From assembly GCA_021029095.1 (NCBI GenBank), contig JAJOHG010000013.1, positions 434,001-498,000 of the forward strand: a DNA stretch of 64,000 nucleotides. The letters are read 5' to 3'. Position numbers and translations under genes: made by a program. The DNA comes from Phellopilus nigrolimitatus. Lineage: Eukaryota > Basidiomycota > Agaricomycetes > Hymenochaetales > Hymenochaetaceae. The stretch's first letter is position 1. Every line of letters starts with the position of its first letter. Below are positions 1 through 11,814 of this stretch, one piece after another. The notes beneath the pieces were generated by a model that did not search any database, was not told where the DNA came from, and was given only the letters and a program-made list of their open reading frames with translations.

Positions 1-1273
1 GGAGCACGCCGGGGACGCGGAGCCTGCGTGGGCATCCGCCGGCGCGGCGCCGGGCCTCGCGATCTGGCGCATCGAGCAGTTCCGTGTCGCGCGCTGGCCC
101 GCGGAGCGCGCGGGCACCTTCTACGACGGGGACTCGTACATCGTCTTGCACGTGCGTCGTCGCCGTCGTCCTCTTTTTTTCCCGCAGCGGTAGGAACCTG
201 AGCGACGGCCGCGCAGACGTACAAGAAGACGCCGGATGCGGATGTCCTGGCGTACGACCTCCATTTCTGGCTCGGCGAGAACACCAGCCAGGACGAGGCC
301 GGCACGGCTGCCTACAAGACAGTCGAGCTCGACGACCGTCAGTATACCGCCAGCCCACACTGTTCTCACTAAACCCGGACGTGTCGTACATATGTACATG
401 CAGATCTAAACGGGCTGCCGGTGCAATACCGCGAAGTCCAGGGCCACGAGTCCGCACGCTTCCGCTCGTACTTCCCGCGCCTGCTCAGCCTGCACGGCGG
501 CGCGGCGAGCGGCTTCCACCACGTCACCGCGCCGCCGCCGCCCGCGCTGCGCAGGCTGTACCAGATCAGCGTGTCGGCGCACAAGGGCGCCGCGGGCGCC
601 CAGACGACGCATCTCGCCGTGCGCCAGGTGGCCCCCGCGGCGGCGAGCCTGGGCAGCGGCGACGTGTTCGTCCTCGACCTCGGGAGCACGGTCCTGCAGT
701 TCAACACCACCGCGAGCTCGGGCAAGGAGAGGTTCCTTGCTGCGGAGTTCGCCAGAAGCCTGGTGGACAGCAGGAGTGGACAGTGCGAGTTGAGTGTCTA
801 TGGTGAGCCTCGCTACTCGCATGGCAAATGATGAGTCTCTGAATCAATCAAAATGTCGCGCAGACGAAGGGGGATCTGGTGTGGGAGTCTTTCTGTCCGC
901 ACTGGGCGCCGACGCACTCCCCCCACGGCAAGCTATAACCCCTCCAGGACGCCGCACAGTGTCCCTCTACCGCCTGTCCGACGCCTCCGGCTCGCTCACG
1001 TTCGAGCCCGTCTCGCCGCCCACCGCCCACTCGCTCTCTTCATCCGACGCGTTCCTCGTCGACGCGTCCGCGTTCGGCGCGCCCGCCGCCATCTACGTCT
1101 GGATCGGGCGCGGCGCGTCGCTCGCCGAGCGGCGGCTCGCCGTGCAGTACGCGCAGCGGTACCTGCACGAGAAGCGGGCGCGTGACGGCGCGACGGCGAG
1201 CGCGGCGACGTGCATCGTGAGGCTCGGCGAGGGCAGCGAGAGCGAGGCGTTTCTGGAGGCGTTGGCGGGGTGA
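1..1273 (+). CDS. gelsolin/fragmin-family actin-binding protein, 5' end outside window
   Basis: This is a gelsolin-repeat protein that caps or severs actin filaments, probably calcium dependent. Four exons are visible: up to 151, 217-337, 404-802 and 864-1273, with GT-AG introns of 52-66 nt. The first repeat reads [12 protein letters not shown], then a [10 protein letters not shown] strand and [13 protein letters not shown]. The second contains GDVFVLDLG. The third begins [11 protein letters not shown] and contains [11 protein letters not shown]. That gives three repeats, the severin/fragmin size rather than six-repeat gelsolin. The first coding exon is missing; the duplicate at 17515-18715 shows that it would encode a short leader beginning MAHLSHPAKYDIEDSNIALL. 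The reading frame is intact to the stop, so this is the likely functional copy. The third codon position is strongly GC-rich. Confidence 0.9.
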
Positions 1274-4200
1274 GCGCCGCGTGCGGTATGGCCTGAAAAT
1301 AGACGAGTGCGGGAAGAGTCGGGAGCGGGGACCGATGACGAATACTTTACGTGTGGCTGCTCGGAAAATTCTGAAGTGTTTCCCGCCGCCGAGTGCCCGG
1401 CGCCCGTCGATCCCTGCGCCGATCATGACTCACGTCTCGTCATCAGCCAAGGAGGGGTAAAAATAAAATAACAAATAAAAATACACGTAAAAAGACGGAA
1501 AAGGGAGTTCTTGTAGTATGTACTACTTCGTGGACCCCTTCGTTTCTGCGAACGAACTGTGCCCCTCCGGCCTTTCTGCGGCGGCAGCGCGCCCAGCCCC
1601 CCGCGCGCAGATTTGAATAGGAATCAACATTGACCCCCCAGGCGTCTTAAGTGCAACGCATACAGTACGTACACACATACGGGCCCGCGCCGCGCCGGAA
1701 GAATCGCAAGGGATATCCGCTGTCGACGGCAGGTTCCCAGACGCATACACCGCACTCCTTCGTAGCTTCCGCAGGTGGGCGTCTACCGCGCGCTCTCGGC
1801 CTCGGCGCTGCAGCCTCCGAAGGAGACGCGAGGAAGGCAAGTGGTGGCCTGGACGCGGCGGCCCCGCTGGAAAAGAGCGCTGATTGTGACTGAACTGGTA
1901 ACAAGCCGAGGATCGCCCGGCGCCCCAGGTAGCGAGACGCGACGCGGCAGCGAAGGGCGCTAGCAAGACAGACGCGGGACGCCTCTGGGCTGGCGTGCGC
2001 GGCCGACATTTTCCCGGCGCCAGCGCCGGCAGCGAGGCGCTTCTGCCGCGTCTGCTGCTGCAGCCCGCTGAGGCTTGAGCGGCGAAGGCGCGAGAAGGCG
2101 CGCGGGCTGTCTGCTATGGCGAGCGTTTTTTTGTACTGTACTTGGTACGGGGAAGCGCGAAGAGCCCGAAGAGCGGGGGCAGAGCCTGGGCGGGCTCCAG
2201 ACCCGGCGTTTGAATTGGTGGGTTCGCTGGGGTTCTTTCTTTCTTTCTTTCTTTTTCTCGCCGCAAGCAAGCAAGCAAGCAGGCGTTTACACAAATGCAC
2301 GCTCGGCGAAACCGAGGGGAGTCGACGTCTAGCTCAGAGGCCGTCACGCGGGGTATTCTTGACATTTATTTATTTATTTATTCAGGTAGTCGCATGTACA
2401 TACGAACAGCGCGAGTGCATCTCCCCCGTTCCGAGCTGGAGGCGCCAGAACGGGCCTAGTCGTGGCGATCCGGGCGGACGGACGCAACGTCATCAACGTC
2501 AGCGACGTACGTAGTACATGCTCATGCCGCGAACAAAGATAGAAAAGAAGCGTCGTGTCGGCGGGCCCCGACCGTCCGGTCTGGCCTCGACGCCAGTCCC
2601 TCCGGGCTATTCCGTTGCGCGGAAGGTTGGAGACTGAGCTGAGGACGGCCTCGGCTTCTCGGGGACGGGGACGGGCGCGCTGGGGAAAAGAACTTTCTTG
2701 CTCTATGCGTCTGAAATAGGTCCCGCCTCCAGCTCTGAAACAGAGTCCAGGTAGATTGGCATTTGTCATGCGGCCGCGGGGAACCAACGTGTGTCACTGC
2801 AGTGTTAGCTGTTCACCTACCCCAGAGAACTAATTTGCAGTTTTGGGTGACGTGCTCTTTTCCGATCCGCGCGGCTCGGCGAACCCGAGGAGGATGCCGA
2901 GCGCGGGGGGCGAAAGCGGGGAGAGGAAGGGGAGGCTGTCGCCTTGGTGACTTGCCACTGTGTTCAGGACTCGTCCCGAGGGAGGAAGCTGAGCCCCGTC
3001 CGCGCAAGCACACAGCGGAAATGAACAGGAAGAAGAGTATGTAGAGAAGGCGAAGATAGGTGGGTCTGGCCAGAAGCCGCCGAGCAAGCAAGGAAAGGGG
3101 AGACCCGCATACCGATTCCGCTGTCGAGCTGCGGGGTGCATGAGATGATTTGGCCGTTTTCAAAAAACGAGTGGTGCGCGCGGGTCGGAGGAAGCCAGCC
3201 AGCCCGCGCGTGCAGCTGATGAGAGAAAAAGGCAGCGGCGCAGAACCATAAGAGCAATATCGACGGGCAGGCTTCTGCCTCGCGTCTCGGGATTTGGTTA
3301 CTCCAGAGAGGCGTGGCCGCGCGCGGCATGTGCGTCTCTGTGGCTTCCCGGCTTCGCGGCTTCTTCGCGCGGCATCGTCCCGCCCTTCGCGAAGGCGGCG
3401 AGGGCCGCTGGGGCCTGGGCGGAGAAGGACGCGCGGCGCCCGCCTGGACCGCGCGCGTGGAAGCGCCGGAGATAAGCAGAGGCTGGCTGGCTCTATTTTG
3501 CGCACGCAGGCCGGACCCTCGACGTCGACGGGGCCCTGGGCGTCGTCATCGGCCTGGGGCTGGGGCGCGGGCGCTGCTGCTCGAGGCCGTATCGTCGTTC
3601 TTATACGTACCGCCCCGGGCCGCGCTAGTACGTCTGCGTCTGGCGCGCAGAGAAAAAAAATGCGGGGGGTTGGCTGGATTGGAGTATTGTGCCGCTCGGC
3701 GAAATCGCGATGTGGGCTCGATAGACGCGCGGGGGATGACGTGGAGGTGACGACGGATGGCCGGCCGGGGGTGTTAGGTATGTATTACCATTTTGCACGC
3801 GGTGATGCCGCGTTATGGCGCTATGGCGAGCCTGGGCACGCCGCGAAGGCGTGCAGGCTGCTCAGGCACGAAAAAGAAAAGAAAAGGGAACATGGGATGC
3901 GCGCGGTGATCCGGAGTTTAGGGTTGGCAACGACGTAAGTGAAGCCCGTGTCCTGTTTTTGGATTGTTTGTGGCTTCGAAGCACGGGCGTCGGTGCTTGT
4001 CTGGGGAACAATGCGCGCAGCGGATCGGCAATGCAATGTGGGGGCGAGCCGGGAGTGGGGGGTGGGGTCGGGAACCCGAAGACTAAAAAGACGGCCGGCG
4101 AGGAGTGAGCGCCGGCTCTCGCTTGAGGAGCAGAGGGAGACATGGCAGGACGGATGGGTTGATGATTAGACGTGATCGTCATCATCGCCCGTCGCCAGCC

Positions 4201-4909
4201 CGGTCCCGCCCGAGACCCATCGATGACCTCAGCGCCTCCTCGGCCCGGTCCCGACTGGCCTGTGAAAATAAGCATTAAAAATAAATTTAAATTCATATGA
4301 TCCCCACTTCCCCTCCTCTTTGATATCTATCTGTCCACAGGCAGCCGGCATCGTCAACGCCGTCAACACCGTCGAGAAGGGAAGAGCGAAGACAGAAGAC
4401 AGAAGACGGAACACGGAAGACGAAGACAGAAGAGGGAAGACAGGAGTTGACCGCCGATAATTTTTCGAGGGAGGGGAACACCGGTTGCTGCATCGGTCCA
4501 GTTTCCCCGCTCCCGCCTCCGCTGTGCCTCACTTCAGCCCTTACGCTCTTACCACCATCTCCTCTCCTCGCCATGTCCTCTTCCACTTAATCTCTGCTCT
4601 CTCCATCACCTTACCTGCCCACCGCGACTCGACCCGTCTCTCGTCATAGATAGACTTTTAATTCCCGCATCTTGGTCTTCTTGCTTTTCTTGCGTTTTCT
4701 TGAATTGCGTCTTCCTCCTTCTCCTTCTCCTTCGTCCGACTCGCATTTCAACACCCTCCATATCTAGAACGTGCTTACTATCTCGTCTACACTTATAGTC
4801 CTCCCTCGCGCACCCGGGCAGCGGCCACGCCGAGACACACACGTACTTATACACCCGGCTCACTCCTCTTCCTCTTTTACACACTCCTCCACATCTCCTC
4901 TCGACCGCA
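1274..4909. other. long non-coding interval between gelsolin and the zinc-finger gene
   Basis: No exon chain with recognisable protein was found. The first part is the gelsolin 3' UTR; positions 1309-1395 recur in diverged form at 11660-11740. The middle, about 1.6-3.9 kb, is GC-rich with several microsatellites. Open frames there are present on both strands but overlap each other and resemble no protein, as expected in GC-rich DNA. Positions 4370-4450 are a purine-rich run built from repeated gaagaca units. From about 4590 to 4909 the plus strand is rich in pyrimidine blocks, typical of a fungal promoter and 5' UTR just upstream of the next gene. Confidence 0.6.
2233..2282. repeat. two adjoining tetranucleotide microsatellites
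   Basis: A (TTCT)n tract of about 25 nt is followed within a few bases by a (GCAA)n tract of about 20 nt. A third short tract, (TTTA)n, lies at 2364-2382. All are simple repeats in non-coding DNA. Confidence 0.8.
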
Positions 4910-7663
<2,754 letters not shown>

Positions 7664-8589
7664 CCGTGCACATGCTGACTTCCGGTCGGGTGACGCTGCT
7701 GCCCACGGACGGATGGACGGTTTGGTTTCGAATGTGTGTTCTTTTTTTGTTTCTTTCTCCCGCACTTTTATGGATTGTATGCTCTGCCCTATCGACTCGG
7801 CGCCTTTAGACTTGCAGTAACATTCTCCGCCCTAATGCCTCCTCCCCGCGCCGTACGCTCCGCTCTTGCTCCTATTCTGCTATCGCTTTACCGTTTACCG
7901 TTTTACCCGTTCCCGTCCGTAATATCCCCCCCGTTTACTTCCTTGCGTATGCGCTCGGACGCGCCGCGCCCCCCATCTCGATCTCCGTCTCTATCTCTGG
8001 CACTCTAACGATTTGACGATCTGTAGACTTGACTTATTTGCCTTATGCCCGCACCCGCACGCTGTTTTTTATTGTATGCCTCTCCCCCGCTCGCCCGCCC
8101 ATTCGCTCGCATAGGTTTAGCTTTATTATATTATTCTGGCCCTCTGCGGCTTGAGGCCTTTGGGCCCTCACCGGGCCGCATGCGCCGCCCGCCCCAGTTT
8201 TTGGCTGTTTGTCGATTCTTGTTTTTCGGAGGGTCCTGAGAGTGAGTGGTGAGACGGTGTGCAGCCGCATACTAGCATTCCTTTTGCGGATGATCGGCGG
8301 CCTGGTTTGGACGCAAAGCTTGACACGGCATCGACGCGTACAGTTGAATATCGCATAATGCATCAGAAGTCCGGGAACCGACCTCGTCCCAGACTCCCAG
8401 TCAAAACATACAAGAAATCCCATGCCTAATATTGCATAACGCATAACGTTTTTGGGGGGTGTATGCATGAGTGGATACTATATATGTACATGTATGTATG
8501 TTGGGGGTATTCTCCAACAACAAAAAAACACCCGCATTGGTCGCCTCGATATGGTGATCCTCAGGCTGGCCTACCTGGTCTTCAGCATA
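7664..8589. other. 3' flank of the zinc-finger gene and intergenic DNA
   Basis: No gene was recognised. The first part is T/C-rich 3' UTR. Near 8339 there is a TA followed by CAGTTGAATATCGCATAATG, which resembles the terminal repeat of the element starting at 8590. It may be the end of a related decayed copy. Confidence 0.5.
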
Positions 8590-9239
8590 CAGTCGAACTT
8601 CCCATACTGCATAGGGTTCGGTGGAAGGCTCGGACTAAGCACTTTCGGAGGTTATGCAGTAAGAGAAACCCATGAGCTAGTGTGTAATTAAAACTTTGGT
8701 TAAAAGTGTAGTAAGATATGACCAAAGAAAAGTGAATATCAATTGATTTTAAGGATTTTCTATGCGGAAAAGAATTGGCTAATACCTGGCTGCTTCAAAC
8801 TGGCCACCCGTCCCATCTGTAGCTTCCATCTGAGCTTGTGAAGATAGTTGCGAGCCTGTTAAAACTCGGGCTCGCAATAATACGCACCGAGCCTCGAGGT
8901 CTGTTATAGCTTGGCATGCAGACATGATGCAGTAGGCGGCGACATTACCAGCAGCTCATCATCCAGCCCATTGACCATGTTGATATGGGCCTGCTCTATG
9001 ACTTCCTGGTCGGTCCATTACTCCATAACGTTCTCTGTGTCAATGTGCAAAATGTTGTTGACAGAGACTGAGACATTTTTGAGACCATACAGGTGTATGA
9101 CGCAACGTAAATCACAAGTGAGATGACCTCGCATACTGCATATCGTAAGTGGAACCTTTGGTCTATGCATTTCGGGAGGTTATGCATTATGAGAAGGATT
9201 CATTATGGGAAGAAGGATTCATATGGGGAAGTTCGGCTG
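8590..9239. mobile_element. non-autonomous TIR element with TA target site (Tc1/mariner-pogo type)
   Basis: The left end reads CAGTCGAACTTCCCATAC and the right end, read inward, CAGCCGAACTTCCCCATA. Each end is flanked by TA (8588-8589 and 9240-9241), the target preference of Tc1/mariner-pogo elements. There is no transposase-like frame in the 650 bp. Two internal blocks around 8645 and 9170 both contain GGAGGTTATGCA, suggesting nested ends of the same family. The element at 44869-45073 has nearly the same termini, so both belong to one MITE family. Confidence 0.65.
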
Positions 9240-9849
9240 TATCTGACATACGCAATGGATGCATAGTTCCTCAAAACACCTACCAAGCCCCTTGCTTTCT
9301 TTTTTGAGATAAATTTACCAGTAAAAAATGTCACACATTAAGCCGAAGTCACGACGTGTCACGGATGTGTGATATACACGGTTGGTGTTGTGCCTGCCAC
9401 TGGCTCTGATGAGAGCCGCCGCCACGGCATTGGCAATGCCATCGGCTTCTCTGACGCGGGACACGGTGGCGCTCCGCCAAACGCTTACCTCAGCGCACCG
9501 CCCCCGTGTCCCGGACCCTGACGGGACACCAGGGTCCTTTTCTCACGTGATCGTCGGCGACCTCCGAGGCTTGTTCACCCCCTCGACACCACCAACCTTC
9601 CTTTTTTAGGCAAAATCGCTGTCTTACATATGGAGGGAGGCCTTCGTGTACATACAAAACATACAGAAAAATAAAAACTACCATCTATTCATGCCAGACA
9701 TTGCAAGCAGAGCATGCTGTGGTGCCGGCTCTTTCTGGCTCTGACTGCGTTCGTTCTCGCTGACGATGCGCAGGGACGGTGGTGGGGACGGCAGGTCGTG
9801 GTACGGATACGCACCCACGCCCTTGCCGCACCCACGCCCTTGCCAACGA

Positions 9850-10600
9850 GAAGCGTGCTGAACGGCACCTTGCTTGAACCCGAACTGGGGCTCGGGGGCG
9901 TCAACGAAGAGGTGCTCGAAGAAATTGAAGACGCGCTGTTGAAGTAATGCGGGCGCAGCCCACTCGCGAGGCCGGAGAGGTTCGCGCTTGCGTGAGGGTT
10001 GCTCGCGGGCGACATATTTGCGCTGTTCGGAGCAGGCGCACGTGTGCACTGCTGCTGGGCCTGCATGGCAACGCGGTCTTAGAGGGCCTGCGTGGCAGCG
10101 CGGTTCCGGAGTTGCATGCGATACGCATCGAGCGTCTTCAGCGTAAACGGGTTCACGTCCGAGAAGCTGTCGAACCCGCCGGCGGCTCCGTTGAGCTGCG
10201 ACAGGACCTGACCCTGAGTAGGTTGTTTTGATGTTGCTGCTGCTGCTGGGCGCTTCCAGAACCGAAAACCTTGCTCGCTGCGACAGCAAGTGGGCCGGAA
10301 TTTGGTTGAGCGCGGGGTTCATGTTCTTGTTCGCCCTGTCCGCGTGGGAGTGTGCGTGAGCACCGAACGTCGTCTCCGGGATGAGCGCGGTGTGTGCACG
10401 GGTGTGACACCGAAGCCTGCGGCGCCCACCTGGCCGCCCCAGAACGCGCCTGGGCCACCACCGATGGCCGCGAGCCGCGGCGACGTCGGGAGGTCTTGTG
10501 CGTGTTCGGCTTGATTACGGAGCTCGGAGCTCGAAGGACTGGGGGAGGCAAAGGAAGAGAACAGAGAGAGCACGCTGATCGAACGGCGCAGGTGGCCCAA
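9850..10600 (-). pseudogene. captured fragment of an unidentified fungal gene
   Basis: On the minus strand one can read pieces of a low-complexity regulator-like protein. First comes SSSELRNQAEHAQDLPTSP. After a frame change come a Gln run and GQVLSQLNGAAGG, then FDSFSDVNPFTLKTLDAYR. Beyond that there is an in-frame TAA, and then a Ser-rich stretch (SASSISSSTSSLTPPSPSS). The frame shifts and the stop make it non-functional as one protein. The parent gene is not in this window and I do not recognise the family. Confidence 0.4.
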
Positions 10601-10730
10601 TGAGCTGCGGTCAAATTGCGAACTGAAAGGCGGGCGAGTGCGAGGTGCTTAGGAGAGTAACAGCAAGAAAAAACCATATCAGCTTCAAATCAAAGTCTGA
10701 GGGTGGGGATTGCTCACCAGATACGGAAGC

Positions 10731-10907
10731 GAGCGCTTGAGACGCTCAAGCGCTCCCTGAAGGAGGCAGACCCTGGGGGGACCCTGTGTCCCGCGTCGAA
10801 AAAATATCGAGAATCGATGCGGGACACAGGGTCCGCAGGGTTTCTCACTGGGAGACCCTGTGTCCCGCGTCGATTCAAAGGTACATATTCGATGCGGGAC
10901 ACAGGGT
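10731..10907. repeat. three successive hairpins inside the nested insertion
   Basis: Hairpin 1 (10731-10755) has perfect 11-bp arms GAGCGCTTGAG / CTCAAGCGCTC and a 3-nt loop. Hairpins 2 (10781-10832) and 3 (10855-10907) both have arms beginning ACCCTGTGTCCCGC and ending GCGGGACACAGGGT, with extra GTCGA/TCGAT pairing and different loops. A fourth, interleaved palindrome with the same GTGTCCCG / CGGGACAC motif lies at 9506-9538. Confidence 0.85.
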
Positions 10908-11659
10908 CTTTTGTCGGCATGCGCGGCAGAGCAGGGGAAGAGCGGCGGAGAACTCACCGTTGCCAGCGAAGCGGCCAGCCTCGTGTGTGATAGCCGGGAG
11001 CGGCCCTGCGGGGCCAACGGGGCGTGCATACGACCAAGCACGCCCGGGGCCGCTTAGGCCGGTGCTTGAGGGGGCCTGCGGACGGGCGGTGAGCGGAGGT
11101 GCGACGCGCTTCGGGGCCGACAGTCGTGTCGCGCGCGCGCGCAAGGACGGAAGCAAAAAAAATGTCGACGAGAGACGTTGGTAGAGATGATATTGTAAGC
11201 CGCAGTGTCAGCCGCGGTGTCGCGAGGGCACGCGTACCCGGCACACGCTGCCGCGACCAGACTTTGCCGGTGTTCCCATCAGGCTTATGTACGGCTTATG
11301 TACGCTTATGTCAGGCTCAGGGACTGCGTGTCCCGCTAGGATCTAAACGTTGCTTCCCGCGTCATCGAACGAATGCCATGGCTTTGTGCGGTTACGCGAA
11401 GACAAGCAAGAGTCCATCTGGACTCCACTTTTAGTAGTTACCGCTTGAATAAGAAGGCTCGGTGGCGCGAACTGATGGAAGCCTCGGTAATCCCCGTCTC
11501 AACGAACACTCGCGACTCGTATAGAAATTGATGTCAGCAATCTCCTTAAAAGGCAAAGCCCCCGATCACCTATCAATGACACGGCTTTGGCGACTGCCAC
11601 GACGATCAATTTGGACCTAAGCGAAAGCCGCTGACATTCCAGTGGCAGGCACAACACTG

Positions 11660-11740
11660 GTGCGGGGAGAGTCGGGAGCGGGGGCCGATGACGAAATACT
11701 TTGCTTGGAAAATTCTGGAGTGTTTCCCGATGACTAGCAC
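11660..11740 (+). pseudogene. relic of the gelsolin 3' UTR
   Basis: The stretch beginning GTGCGGGGAGAGTCGGGAGC closely matches 1309-1395, just downstream of the gelsolin stop codon. It directly abuts the right TIR of the hAT-like element. It is in the same orientation as the gelsolin gene at the window start and opposite to the copy at 17.5-18.7 kb, showing that a further gelsolin copy once lay here. Confidence 0.65.
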
Positions 11741-11814
11741 GACGCGGCAACCTAATTAGGATGGGGTTCACGGGGTCTCAAGGGCCAAACTTGTCATTAT
11801 TTATGAAAACCATA

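Larger units (their letters stand above)
9450..11351. mobile_element. 1.9-kb hairpin-rich insertion nested in the hAT-like element
   Basis: The boundaries come from comparison with the uninterrupted hAT-like copy at 17159-17514. The motif GCTTC is present on both sides (9445-9449 and 11352-11356) and only once in the empty copy, consistent with a 5-bp target duplication. Near the ends lie GCGGGACAC (9456-9464) and its complement GTGTCCCGC (11328-11336). Copies of the same GGGACAC motif recur internally as hairpin stems. It contains a degenerate fragment of a host-like gene on the minus strand. I cannot assign the element to a known superfamily. Confidence 0.5.
9385..11659. mobile_element. split hAT-like element (ends 9385-9449 and 11352-11659)
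   Basis: The left end carries GTGTTGTGCCTGCCACTGG and the right end its inverted counterpart followed by TG, giving a terminus of the form CAGTGTTG, a hAT-superfamily-like signature. The internal sequence is continuous between 9449 and 11352 when compared with the uninterrupted copy at 17159-17514. The 1.9 kb in between is therefore a later insertion. No transposase is encoded. I see no convincing 8-bp target-site duplication at the outer ends, and the left TIR lacks the expected CA (it reads TTGG). Confidence 0.55.

Noticed and set aside
121..725. Minus-strand open frames over the gelsolin gene
   Set aside because: They are shadows in GC-rich coding DNA; the plus strand has the recognisable gelsolin repeats and splice sites.
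3294..3938. Plus-strand frame of 214 codons upstream of the zinc-finger gene
   Set aside because: Arg/Gly/Ala-rich, overlaps other equally long frames, no domain and no splice support.
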